Positions 24,959-33,114 of a stretch of DNA of 64,000 nt are shown in pieces (positions within the stretch are counted from its first letter, which is position 1; every line of letters begins with the position of its first letter). The translations under genes were made by a program, and so were the position numbers. The notes under the pieces are model-generated. The model was not told where the DNA came from. It did not search any database and saw nothing but the letters and a program-made list of their open reading frames with translations. This DNA comes from Halopiger djelfimassiliensis (GTDB lineage: Archaea; Halobacteriota; Halobacteria; Halobacteriales; Natrialbaceae), in NCBI RefSeq assembly GCF_000455365.1, contig NZ_HG315688.1:1-64000 (forward strand), given 5' to 3'.

Positions 24959-25420
24959 ATGGCCGACCTTACGCTTACGAGCCCAGCCTTCGACGACGGT
25001 GAACGGATTCCCGACCAGTACGGCTACGAGGCCGACGACGTCAACCCGCCCCTCGAGATCGACGGCGTCCCGGACGACGCCGAGTCGCTGGCGCTGATCG
25101 TCGACGATCCGGACGCGAAAGCGCCCGCGGGGAAGGTGTGGGACCACTGGATCGTCTGGAACGTACCCACCGACGAGACGACGATTCCCGAGAACTGGTC
25201 CCCGGAGAGCATCGGCGCTGCCGAGGGAACGAACGACTACGGCGACACCGGCTACGGCGGCCCGAACCCGCCGGACAGGGAACACACGTACCGCTTTACG
25301 CTCTTCGCGCTCGACACCACGCTCGAGCTCGGTGCCGACGCCGACGCGGACGCCCTCCGGGACGCGATGGACGGCCACGTCGTCTCGCAGGACCGACTCG
25401 AGGGAACGTACCCGGCATAG
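24959..25420 (+). CDS. YbhB/YbcL-type PEBP family protein
   Basis: A 153-residue soluble protein of the phosphatidylethanolamine-binding (Raf-kinase-inhibitor-like) family. The ligand-site motifs are SLALIVDDPDAKAP near residue 43, then WDHWIVWNVP near 61, and YGGPNPPDREHTYRF near 98. Bacterial relatives have no firmly known role. Length is typical. It stands alone between the ATPase and a broken regulator. Confidence 0.92.
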   Translation: MADLTLTSPAFDDGERIPDQYGYEADDVNPPLEIDGVPDDAESLALIVDDPDAKAPAGKVWDHWIVWNVPTDETTIPENWSPESIGAAEGTNDYGDTGYGGPNPPDREHTYRFTLFALDTTLELGADADADALRDAMDGHVVSQDRLEGTYPA

Positions 25421-25488
25421 CGCCGACGGCCCGGGGACACCGCCGGCTCCGGGACTCTTACGGATTCCCGTCCTCAGGGAGAGAGACG

Positions 25489-25903
25489 ATGCACGACCGC
25501 CCAGCCGACACGCTCGTCGTCGGTCCGTCGGCGGTGCTCGAGTCCGTCGCTCCGGCTCTCCGTGACCACCCGACGATCCGCGTTCGGACTGTACGGACCG
25601 CAGACGACGCACTCGGGGTGATCGAAAGCGAGGGGCAGAGAATCGACTGCGTGGTGAGCGCCCTCGAACTGCCCGCGGGGGACGGCCTCTCGTTGGTGTA
25701 CGACGTTCGGGAGCTACGCCAAGACGTTCCCTGTTCCTGTACGCCGGGGCCGGCAGCGAGGAGACCGCGAGCAAATCGGGGCGGAGGTCGCCGAGACGCT
25801 CGACATCGCCCCGGCGACGTTCTCCCAGCACATCCGCAGCGCCGAGCGGGAACTCGTCGAGACCGTCTTCGAGAGCGAACACGAAGCGAACGTGACCTCG
25901 ACG
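25489..25903 (+). pseudogene. Broken Bat-type regulator (receiver domain joined to HTH_10 end)
   Basis: From 25489 a receiver-like N-terminus reads TLVVGPSAVLESVAPAL and later DCVVSALELPAGDGLSLVYD. Near 25730 the frame shifts, and the family continuation FLYAGAGSEETAS appears in the next frame. From 25769 a third frame reads AETLDIAPATFSQHIRSAE, the end of the HTH_10 DNA-binding domain of bacterio-opsin-activator-type regulators. The several hundred residues that should lie between are missing. A frameshift plus a large internal deletion has therefore destroyed the gene. Confidence 0.7.
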
Positions 25904-25924
25904 AACGGACCACGGGGTCGTGAC

Positions 25925-26671
25925 CTAGCCGGTCGGCTCGAGCGAGACGAACTCGAGGCCGTGCTCGACGAGCAGCCGGTTCGCCCGGTCGGTCACCGAC
26001 GGGGCGACGAGGATCCCGCGAACCGAAGCGTCGGCGTGGAGGTCGCGCTCGAGCGCGTCGACGTAGCGGCGCAGTTGGCTCACCGCGTCCGGACCCACGC
26101 GGCGGCGCTTGAGTTCGACGATGACCGAACGGCCCGCCGCGTCCTCCCCGTAGATGTCGACGGCTCCGGCCGGCGTGTTCCGCTCGGTCGCGAGCGGCGT
26201 GAACCCGGATTCGAGAAGCGCCGGGTCGTCCAGAATCCGCCGACGAAGGTCCGCTTCGGTCCCCGAAACCGAGAGTTCGGTTTCGTCGGTTCCCGAGAAC
26301 GACGAGACCTGCAAGACCTCCCGGAAGCGAACGCGAAGCCGCTCGTCGGGGTTCGAACGCTTGCTCGCGATGACCAGCCCGTCGTCGTCCCGAACGACGT
26401 CGTGGTCACAGCCGGGGGGCTGCCAGTTGACCGGCTGTTGCCCCTCGTCGGTGTGGACAAGCGTCGTGCCGTCGGGTTTGAGCATCACGTGGCGATCCCC
26501 CGGGCCGAGGCTGCTCGAGGCGCGGCCGTCGTAGTCGACGGTACACCGGCCGAAGATCGTCACGAGGGCATCCCGTTCGATGCCGTCGGCGATCGCATCG
26601 CGGGCGGCCGCAAGCGCCGGCCGGTGGAGCGTGTTCGTCCGCAAGCCGTCCATTGGTTCCGTCACTGACAT
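25925..26671 (-). CDS. nucS: Mismatch-specific endonuclease NucS/EndoMS
   Basis: A 248-residue protein of the NucS (DUF91) family. The N-terminal half is the dimer/DNA-binding domain (LVTIFGRCTVDYDGRASSSL). The C-terminal nuclease domain has GAVDIYGEDAAGRSVIVELK near residue 165-185, which contains the Asp and Glu-x-Lys of a RecB-like active site, and QLRRYVDAL near 200. In archaea and actinobacteria this enzyme cuts both strands at mismatched bases. The length is usual. The window therefore encodes two independent mismatch-repair routes, with MutS the other. Its 3' end meets the broken regulator. Confidence 0.93.
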   Translation of the reverse strand: MSVTEPMDGLRTNTLHRPALAAARDAIADGIERDALVTIFGRCTVDYDGRASSSLGPGDRHVMLKPDGTTLVHTDEGQQPVNWQPPGCDHDVVRDDDGLVIASKRSNPDERLRVRFREVLQVSSFSGTDETELSVSGTEADLRRRILDDPALLESGFTPLATERNTPAGAVDIYGEDAAGRSVIVELKRRRVGPDAVSQLRRYVDALERDLHADASVRGILVAPSVTDRANRLLVEHGLEFVSLEPTG

Positions 26672-26779
26672 CGGATACCGGCGGCGCGACCAAAAGTGAC
26701 TCGACGGACAGGACCGGGGGACAGTTCGCTACTGAATGCGAACGTTTATTTCGATTCGTGCCTGCACTCGAGAGGAACG

Positions 26780-27391
26780 ATGACAGACCTCCCTTCACGC
26801 CGGAACTTTCTCGCGCTTACAAGCGCCGGAACGACGGCGGCGCTTGCCGGCTGTTCGCAATTCGACTCGCTGACCCAATCGGACGAAGCCGACGGTGAAT
26901 CGGCCGACGCGGTCACGGTTGCAGTTTCCCCGGACGAATCGGAGTTACAGAGTCTCAGCGAGGAGATCCAGTCGAAGATGGAGAGCGGCGACCTCGACCA
27001 ACTGGAAGCGAGAGAGAAGTATCAAAAGCAACAACGCGAGTTGACGGAAGCAGCCGCGTCGGATTTCGAGGAAACGGCGGCTAACGAGGACCTCACGATC
27101 GAGGAATCCAAAACCCAGTACGGGCTGTTCCGCGTCACCGGCTCCGACGAGGTCATCATGGACGCGCTTCGGAACGGCGATCTGGTGGGGATCTATCCCA
27201 GCGATCAGTACGAGGCCTTCCTCCAGCAACAGCGGCAGCGAGAACAACAACAGCAACAACAACGGGCGCTGCTCGAGCAACAACAACAGCAGGAGTCCCA
27301 AGACGACGGCGATGAAACGGCTGATTCGAACGACTCTGAGGGAGCCGATGAGTCGAACGATTCGGACGCCGGGAACGAAACCGCCGAGTAG
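26780..27391 (+). CDS. Tat-exported lipoprotein with glutamine-rich region
   Basis: A 203-residue secreted lipoprotein of unknown function. The signal has the twin-arginine RRNFLAL and the lipobox LAGC at about residue 25, so the mature Cys should be lipid-modified. A helical acidic domain follows, then a segment with YGLFRVTGSDEVIMDALRNG near 118. A run with long Gln tracts (near 150-178, encoded by mixed CAA/CAG codons) and an acidic Asp/Ser/Asn tail end the protein. The start is set by the signal; the frame is open upstream. Stop codons of this gene and the next (minus strand) abut. Confidence 0.8.
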   Translation: MTDLPSRRNFLALTSAGTTAALAGCSQFDSLTQSDEADGESADAVTVAVSPDESELQSLSEEIQSKMESGDLDQLEAREKYQKQQRELTEAAASDFEETAANEDLTIEESKTQYGLFRVTGSDEVIMDALRNGDLVGIYPSDQYEAFLQQQRQREQQQQQQRALLEQQQQQESQDDGDETADSNDSEGADESNDSDAGNETAE

Positions 27392-27877
27392 TCAGTCCCG
27401 GACGGCAAACGGGCTCTCCCGTTCGGTCCACGGCCAGCCCGGGAGCCGTTCCTGAAAGCCGGCCGCAAGCGCCGCCTCGAGATCGTCGACGCCCGCGGCT
27501 TCGTGCTCGTCGCCGTGGGTTTGCAGATCCGCGTAGTGAAAGGTCGCCTCGCCGAGCGTCCGCAGCGGCTGGGTGCCGGCGATCGCCGCGGCCAGTTCCC
27601 GGCCGAGGAGTTCGTCGACGACGAACCCCGGATAGTCGTCGTCGACGTCGAGATCCCGGAGGATCGCGACCATCGCGGCGACGTTGACCGCGAGGTCGCC
27701 GTCGGCGAAGACGGCGTCGACCTCGGCGAGATACTGGGCGTCGGTAACGTGGTCGACGTCGGCGTCGAAGACCGCGCCGAGATCGTCACGGACGTCGTTG
27801 ATGAGCGGAACGACGGTGTCGGCACGGTCTGCGACCCAGTTTCGCTCGGCGACGACCCGTTCCGGTGTCAGGTTCAT
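27392..27877 (-). CDS. Conserved-looking hypothetical protein, 161 residues
   Basis: I do not recognise the family. It is an acidic, mostly helical cytoplasmic protein with no signal or membrane segment. Noticeable parts are ERNWVADRADTVVPLINDVR near residue 11 and the C-terminal GFQERLPGWPWTERESPF. A TATA box (GTATAAAAG on the minus strand, 27918-27926) lies about 45 bases upstream, giving a leader of roughly 15-20 bases. Codon use is like its neighbours. Confidence 0.7.
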   Translation of the reverse strand: MNLTPERVVAERNWVADRADTVVPLINDVRDDLGAVFDADVDHVTDAQYLAEVDAVFADGDLAVNVAAMVAILRDLDVDDDYPGFVVDELLGRELAAAIAGTQPLRTLGEATFHYADLQTHGDEHEAAGVDDLEAALAAGFQERLPGWPWTERESPFAVRD

Positions 27878-27917
27878 ACGCCCGGTACGCGACGGACGGC
27901 CCTGTCTTTTGCGAAGG

Positions 27918-27926
27918 CTTTTATAC
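27918..27926. promoter_or_regulatory. TATA element between the hypothetical gene and fttA
   Basis: CTTTTATAC on the plus strand reads GTATAAAAG on the minus strand. Its distance to the start at 27877 suits the leftward gene. On the plus strand it would give fttA a leader of about 260 bases. Confidence 0.5.
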
Positions 27927-28214
27927 TACGCAAAGAATAGCGTCGGGTAAGCGGGTTCTCCCTGGAATCTTCCCGCACGAACCAGGATAACCGACCTGGG
28001 AGCGTGTTCGTCACGGCACGGTGTCACAGAGGATGATCCGAGACACGAGACGTGCTGCACCGGTCTACGTGGGACGTGTCTCGCGATGGCTCCGCCGGAT
28101 CGATCGACGATCGGCGACCGTTGTGACGGCATCAGTACACCGGATCCCGACTCCGACGCCGGCCGGCACGTTCGCTCCCCGGCGGCGAGTTCACGCAAGC
28201 CACATTCGGCGATT
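27927..28214 (+). other. Upstream region of fttA with an inverted repeat
   Basis: About 290 bases without a gene. CGAGACACG at 28039-28047 pairs perfectly with CGTGTCTCG at 28075-28083 (9-bp arms, 27-base loop). If fttA is transcribed from the TATA element at 27918, this hairpin would sit in a long leader. The frame of fttA is also open back to 28086, but without family-like sequence. Confidence 0.4.
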
Positions 28215-30149
28215 ATGAGCACTGTAGAGCAGCAACTCGACGATTTGAAAGCAGAGATCACGAGCGAGTTACCGAGCGATATCTCGGTCTCCTCGGTGAA
28301 ATACGAAGGCCCCGAGCTTGTGGTCTACACACGCGACCCGAAGAAGTTCGCCCGCCAGGGCGATCTCATCCGCCAGCTCGCGAGCAAGCTACGCAAGCGG
28401 ATCACCGTCCGCCCCGACCCGAGCGTTCTCTCGCGACCGGAGGAGGCGCGCGAGGAGATCATGAACGTCATCCCGGAAGAGGCGGGTGTCACCGACCTCG
28501 ACTTCCACGCCGACACCGGCGAGGTCGTCATCGAGGCCGAGAAACCGGGCATGGTGATCGGCCGCCACGGGTCGACGCTGCGCGACATCACCAAAAACGT
28601 CGGCTGGACCCCCGAGGTCGTCCGGACGCCGCCGATCGAGTCCTCGACGGTCTCGAACGTCCGCAGTTTCCTCAAGCAGGAACGCGACGAGCGCCGCGAC
28701 ATCCTCGAGAAGGTCGGTCGCCAGATCCACCGCGAGGAGATGTCCGACGACGAGTACGTCCGCATCTCGACGCTGGGCTGTTGTCGCGAAGTCGGCCGCG
28801 CGTCCTTTATCCTCTCGACGCCCGAAACGCGGGTCCTCATCGACTGCGGGGACAAGCCGGGTGCCGAAGGCGAAGTGCCGTACCTCCACGCGCCCGAAGC
28901 GTTCGGGGCCGGCCCGGAGACGATCGACGCGGTCGTGCTCACCCACGCCCACCTCGACCACTCCGCGTTCATCCCGCTCCTCTTTAAGTACGGTTACGAC
29001 GGCCCGATCTACTGTACCGAGCCCACGCGGGACCTGATGGGACTGCTGACGCTCGACTATCTGGACGTCGCGGCCAAGGAAGGACGCTCCCCGCCGTACG
29101 AGAGCGAACAGGTCCGCGAGGCGATCAAGCACACCATTCCGCTCGAGTACGGCGACGTGACCGACATCGCGCCGGACGTCAAACTCACCTTCCACAACGC
29201 CGGGCACATCCTCGGGTCGGCCGTCTCGCACTTCCACATCGGCGACGGCCTCTACAACGTCGCCTTCTCCGGCGACATCCACTACGAGGACACCCGCCTG
29301 TTCAACGGCGCGGTCAACGACTTCCCCCGCGTCGAGACCTTGGTCCTCGAGTCGACCTACGGCGGTCGCAACGACTACCAGACCGATCAGGAGGACTCCG
29401 AGGAGAAACTCAAGAAAGTCATCAAGGAGACCTACGAGGAGGGCGGCAAGGTCCTCATTCCGGCGTTCGCGGTCGGTCGCTCCCAGGAGATCATGCTCGT
29501 CTTGGAGGAGGCGATGCGCGAGGGCGAGATCCCGTCGATGCCGGTCCACCTGGACGGGATGATCTGGGAGGCGACCGCGATCCATACGACCTATCCCGAG
29601 TACCTCCGGGACGACCTCCGGGATCGGATCTTCCACGAGGACGAGAACCCGTTCCTCGCCGAGGAGTTCAACCACATCGACGGCGGCGAGGAGGAACGCC
29701 AGGACGTCGCCGACGGCGAACCCTGTATCATCCTCTCGACCTCGGGGATGGTCACTGGCGGCCCGATCATGTCCTGGCTCTCCCACATCGGTCCCGACCC
29801 GGACTCGACGATGGTCTTCGTCGGGTACCAGGCACAAGGGACTCTCGGTCGGCGCATCCAGAACGGCTGGGACGAGATCCCGACTAACGAGGTCGGTGCC
29901 ATGGGCGGCGGTAACGGCCGTGGCACCCTCTCGCTGAACGTCGACGTCGAAACCGTCGACGGCTTCTCCGGCCACGCCGATCGGGCCGGCCTCGAGAACT
30001 TCGTCCGGACGATGAACCCCCGTCCCGAGAAAGTCCTCTGTGTCCACGGCGACGAACGCTCCACACAGGACCTCTCGTCGGCGCTGTACCACGAGTTCGA
30101 CATGCGCACATTCGCGCCGAAGAACCTCGAGACCTACCGCTTCCTGTGA
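28215..30149 (+). CDS. fttA: FttA/aCPSF1, beta-CASP transcription termination ribonuclease
   Basis: A 644-residue archaeal CPSF73-like factor. Residues 1-140 hold the N-terminal region and KH-like domains (PGMVIGRHGSTLRDITKNVG near 112). The metallo-beta-lactamase core has LTHAHLDHSAF near 241, HILGSAVSHF near 333 and a GDIHYED segment. The beta-CASP part has VLIPAFAVGRSQE near 415 and GFSGHADRAGLENFV near 583, with a C-terminal His in VCVHGD. The enzyme cleaves nascent RNA after U-tracts and releases RNA polymerase; it also binds ribosome-free transcripts. MSTVEQQL is the usual start. It is highly conserved and single-copy in archaea. Confidence 0.96.
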   Translation: MSTVEQQLDDLKAEITSELPSDISVSSVKYEGPELVVYTRDPKKFARQGDLIRQLASKLRKRITVRPDPSVLSRPEEAREEIMNVIPEEAGVTDLDFHADTGEVVIEAEKPGMVIGRHGSTLRDITKNVGWTPEVVRTPPIESSTVSNVRSFLKQERDERRDILEKVGRQIHREEMSDDEYVRISTLGCCREVGRASFILSTPETRVLIDCGDKPGAEGEVPYLHAPEAFGAGPETIDAVVLTHAHLDHSAFIPLLFKYGYDGPIYCTEPTRDLMGLLTLDYLDVAAKEGRSPPYESEQVREAIKHTIPLEYGDVTDIAPDVKLTFHNAGHILGSAVSHFHIGDGLYNVAFSGDIHYEDTRLFNGAVNDFPRVETLVLESTYGGRNDYQTDQEDSEEKLKKVIKETYEEGGKVLIPAFAVGRSQEIMLVLEEAMREGEIPSMPVHLDGMIWEATAIHTTYPEYLRDDLRDRIFHEDENPFLAEEFNHIDGGEEERQDVADGEPCIILSTSGMVTGGPIMSWLSHIGPDPDSTMVFVGYQAQGTLGRRIQNGWDEIPTNEVGAMGGGNGRGTLSLNVDVETVDGFSGHADRAGLENFVRTMNPRPEKVLCVHGDERSTQDLSSALYHEFDMRTFAPKNLETYRFL

Positions 30150-30373
30150 CTCGCTCTCGGGTCGTCCGCGAGCGATTCGCCGCCGCTCCCTGACTCGAGC
30201 GCTCGAGTCCGCAAGCGTCGACCGACCGTCAGGAGCCGCCGGGTTCGACCGATTTTTCCGATTCGAGTGTTACCCTCGGCAGGGATGGCGTATTACGGAT
30301 ACCGACCGCTTCTCGTGGCTGGCGATCGCACCCGTTGTCGAACCGTTTCCCGCAGCACCGTGGTGATCGATCC

Positions 30374-31339
30374 GTGATTCCGGCGTGGTTCGTCTACGCG
30401 TTCCTGACCGCGACGGTGTACGCAGCCATCGCGTTGCTCTCGAAGGTCGTCAGCGGGACCGATATCGACGATCCGATCGCGCTCACCGTTGCCACCTGTG
30501 TGCCGTTTTACGCCGTCTACGTCGTCGTCGGAGCCGTCCTCGAGTGGCCGTCGATCACCGGCGACGGGAGGGGGATCGCGGCCGTCGTACTGTCGATGCC
30601 GGTACTCGCAGCGATGGCCTTCGGGGTCGTCTCGACGATCGCCTACGGCGTCTACTACTGGGGGCTCGTGAACGGCGACGTCTCGCGGTTCGTCCCGGCG
30701 CTTGCAATCGAGACCATCTTCGTGCTGGGACTCGGCTTTCTGGTCCTCGGGGAGACGTTTCCGACGGGCGTCTACGGCGGCGTCGGACTGGTCGTCGTCG
30801 GCGCGCTGGCGATCTCCTACGAACGCGACACCGGGACGTTCCTCGAGCGCCTCGGACTCCCAACCGTTGCGGTCGCGTCCGCGGCCGCCAGCGCGTTCGC
30901 AGTGCTCAACACCGGGATGAAGGCGCTGACGGGAGCGTTCGGGACGATCGAACTGCTCTTCTGGATCAGTCTCGGCGGCCTGTTGTCGGTCGTTGCCGTC
31001 GCCCCGCTGCGTGCCGGGTCGCGGTTTCGAGGGGCCGAGCACGGGACGGATTCGCGCGGGCCACGGGTTACGAACGGGACACGGCTGTTGCTCGTCGGCG
31101 GGCTGCTGAACGCAGTCGCGCTCTGGACGTTCCTCAAGGCCCTCGAACATGGCCCCGTCTCGCTGGCGACGGCGATCACCAAACTCGACGTATTGCTGGT
31201 TTTCGTCGGCGCGTTCTCGCTGTCGAAGTTCGCGCCGACGCTGTTGAACGAGCGGTTCGATCCGTTCACGCTGGCCCAGAAGGGGTCGGCCTCGGTCGTT
31301 ATTCTCGTCGGCTGTGCCCTGATTCAGTTCAGCTACTGA
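30374..31339 (+). CDS. EamA/DMT-superfamily transporter
   Basis: An integral membrane protein of about 321 residues with ten predicted helices in two EamA repeats, from VIPAWFVYAFLTATVYAAIA to SASVVILVGCALIQF. Typical repeat ends are GVYYWGLVNGD near 90 and LWTFLKALEHGPVSLATAI near 248. A GTG start at 30374 is chosen because the first helix begins there. Upstream frames would use TTG. The substrate is unknown; relatives move amino acids, nucleotides or metabolites. It is convergent with the pot operon. Confidence 0.85.
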   Translation: MIPAWFVYAFLTATVYAAIALLSKVVSGTDIDDPIALTVATCVPFYAVYVVVGAVLEWPSITGDGRGIAAVVLSMPVLAAMAFGVVSTIAYGVYYWGLVNGDVSRFVPALAIETIFVLGLGFLVLGETFPTGVYGGVGLVVVGALAISYERDTGTFLERLGLPTVAVASAAASAFAVLNTGMKALTGAFGTIELLFWISLGGLLSVVAVAPLRAGSRFRGAEHGTDSRGPRVTNGTRLLLVGGLLNAVALWTFLKALEHGPVSLATAITKLDVLLVFVGAFSLSKFAPTLLNERFDPFTLAQKGSASVVILVGCALIQFSY

Positions 31340-31392
31340 GCGGCGCGTCGATCCGTGGCAGCGTAAAAGCGGCTCCCGCGGTCGGGACCCGT

Positions 31393-32208
31393 TCAGGACA
31401 GTTGCTTCGAGACCCACTGCAGGTTCGTCGCGAGCGCCGCAAGCAGGATCGCTCCGAGCGAGATCAGGATGAGAAACGTCGAGACGACGCTGACCATCGG
31501 ATCGAGCGACTGGCGCAACTGGTTCCAGGCGACCACCGGAATCGTCTCGGTCGCGTGGCTCGAGAGGAACAGCGCCATCACGAACTCCTGCAGGCTGATG
31601 ATGAACGCCAGCAACGCGCCGACGAAGATGCCGTGTTTCACGTTGGGCAAGACGACGTACGCGAACGACCGGACCGGACCGGCCCCGAGGTCGCGTGCGG
31701 CGTCGAGTTGTTGCCAGTCGAACTGGCTGAACACCGAACGCATGACGAAGTACACGAGCGGCGTCGCCCACAGCGTGTGTGCGAGGATGATACTCGTATA
31801 GCTGCTTTGCAGTCCGACCTCGTTGAAGTAGACAAGCAGCGTGAGCCCGAGGATCACCGGCGGAATGAGCATCGGCAAGAGGACCAGCGGCACGAGGAGT
31901 CGGCCGACCGATCCGTCGTCGAGTTCCTGTCCGAACGCCGCCGTTACGCCGAGGATCGTCGCCAGAACCGTCGTCCCGAGGCCGACGATGAGGCTGTTGT
32001 CGAACGCCATGAGCCACGTATCGTCAGCGAAGAACTCCTGATACCACACCAGCGAGTAGCTCTCGGGGGGGAACGAAAGCTGCCCCGACGCCGAAAACGA
32101 GGTCGCGACGACGACGAGCAGCGGCAACAGCATGAACGCAAGGACCGCCGCGTAACTGGCCCGAAAGAGCGCGTTCTCGAGGCGCTCTCTATGCATAGTC
32201 GAACTCAC
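31393..32208 (-). CDS. potC: ABC transporter permease, PotC-like
   Basis: A 271-residue inner-membrane permease with about six helices. The coupling EAA-like loop reads DAARDLGAGPVRSFAYVVLP near residue 175. It ends the potD-A-B-C operon; its start overlaps the potB stop by 20 bases. With PotB it forms the channel of a polyamine/iron-type ABC importer. The assignment to polyamines rests on family resemblance. Confidence 0.85.
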   Translation of the reverse strand: MSSTMHRERLENALFRASYAAVLAFMLLPLLVVVATSFSASGQLSFPPESYSLVWYQEFFADDTWLMAFDNSLIVGLGTTVLATILGVTAAFGQELDDGSVGRLLVPLVLLPMLIPPVILGLTLLVYFNEVGLQSSYTSIILAHTLWATPLVYFVMRSVFSQFDWQQLDAARDLGAGPVRSFAYVVLPNVKHGIFVGALLAFIISLQEFVMALFLSSHATETIPVVAWNQLRQSLDPMVSVVSTFLILISLGAILLAALATNLQWVSKQLS

Positions 32209-33112
32209 CTCCGAAGTAATCGAGGAGGACGACGAGAACGGCGACGCTTGCGAGCATCAGGCCGATCATCAGGACCGAAAGCGCGGTCGCGGTCGGCCAG
32301 TTAAAGCCCGTCAGCATCTTTCTTTCGACTTCGATCGCGAACGTGAGGTCACTGCCGCCGCCGAGCAGCGCCGGTGCGGCGTAGGCCCCGACGCTCCAGG
32401 CAAACGAGATCACCGTGGCGACGATGATCCCCGGCATCGCCTGTGGAACGACGACCTCGAAGAACGACCGCGGTCGACTCGCGCCGAGGTCGCGGGCGGC
32501 TTCGACGAGTTGCCAGTCCATCGACGCCATGACGCTGTAGATCGCCAACACGGCATAGGGGAGGACGATGTACACCTGTCCGACGATGACCCCCGCCGTA
32601 CCGGGGACGATCTGTGCCGGCTCCGAGAGGAGGTTGAGGCCGACCAGCAGATCGTTGAGCGTCCCGTTTGGCGCAAGCAACGGCATGAACGCGTAGGTCT
32701 TGATCACGAGGGTCGTCAAAAGCGGCAACACGACCGAGAACAACAGCAGTGACTGGAGGAGACCGCCGGCCCGCCAGATCGCGTACGCGTACACCAGCCC
32801 GACCGTGACGGCGATCGCCGTCGCGGCAAAGCCCATCAGGAACGAGTAGGCGACGATCTCCTTGAGCACGCCGGAGGACAGGACAGTCGCGTACGCATCG
32901 AGCGACCACGTCCCCTCGCGGAACGCTCCCGCCGTCGCCCCCTCCGCGAAACTGATCCGCAGCAGGATCAGAAACGGCGCGACGAAGATCAACAACTCGA
33001 AGGCCAACAGCGGAAGCATGAGCAACAGCGCCCGCTTCGACCGCGAGCGCTCCATGAGTGGCTGCCAGACCCGATCGAGCGTGCCGGACAGCGGCGTCGC
33101 TGTTCCGGACAT
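32189..33112 (-). CDS. potB: ABC transporter permease, PotB-like
   Basis: A 307-residue permease with six or more helices. The N-terminus carries a longer cytoplasmic stretch before the first helix (RALLLMLPLLAFELLIFVAP). The EAA loop is EAARDLGASRPRSFFEVVVP near residue 215. It starts two bases after the potA stop. Together with the PotC-like protein it makes a heterodimeric pore. Confidence 0.87.
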   Translation of the reverse strand: MSGTATPLSGTLDRVWQPLMERSRSKRALLLMLPLLAFELLIFVAPFLILLRISFAEGATAGAFREGTWSLDAYATVLSSGVLKEIVAYSFLMGFAATAIAVTVGLVYAYAIWRAGGLLQSLLLFSVVLPLLTTLVIKTYAFMPLLAPNGTLNDLLVGLNLLSEPAQIVPGTAGVIVGQVYIVLPYAVLAIYSVMASMDWQLVEAARDLGASRPRSFFEVVVPQAMPGIIVATVISFAWSVGAYAAPALLGGGSDLTFAIEVERKMLTGFNWPTATALSVLMIGLMLASVAVLVVLLDYFGGEFDYA

Positions 33113-33114
33113 GG

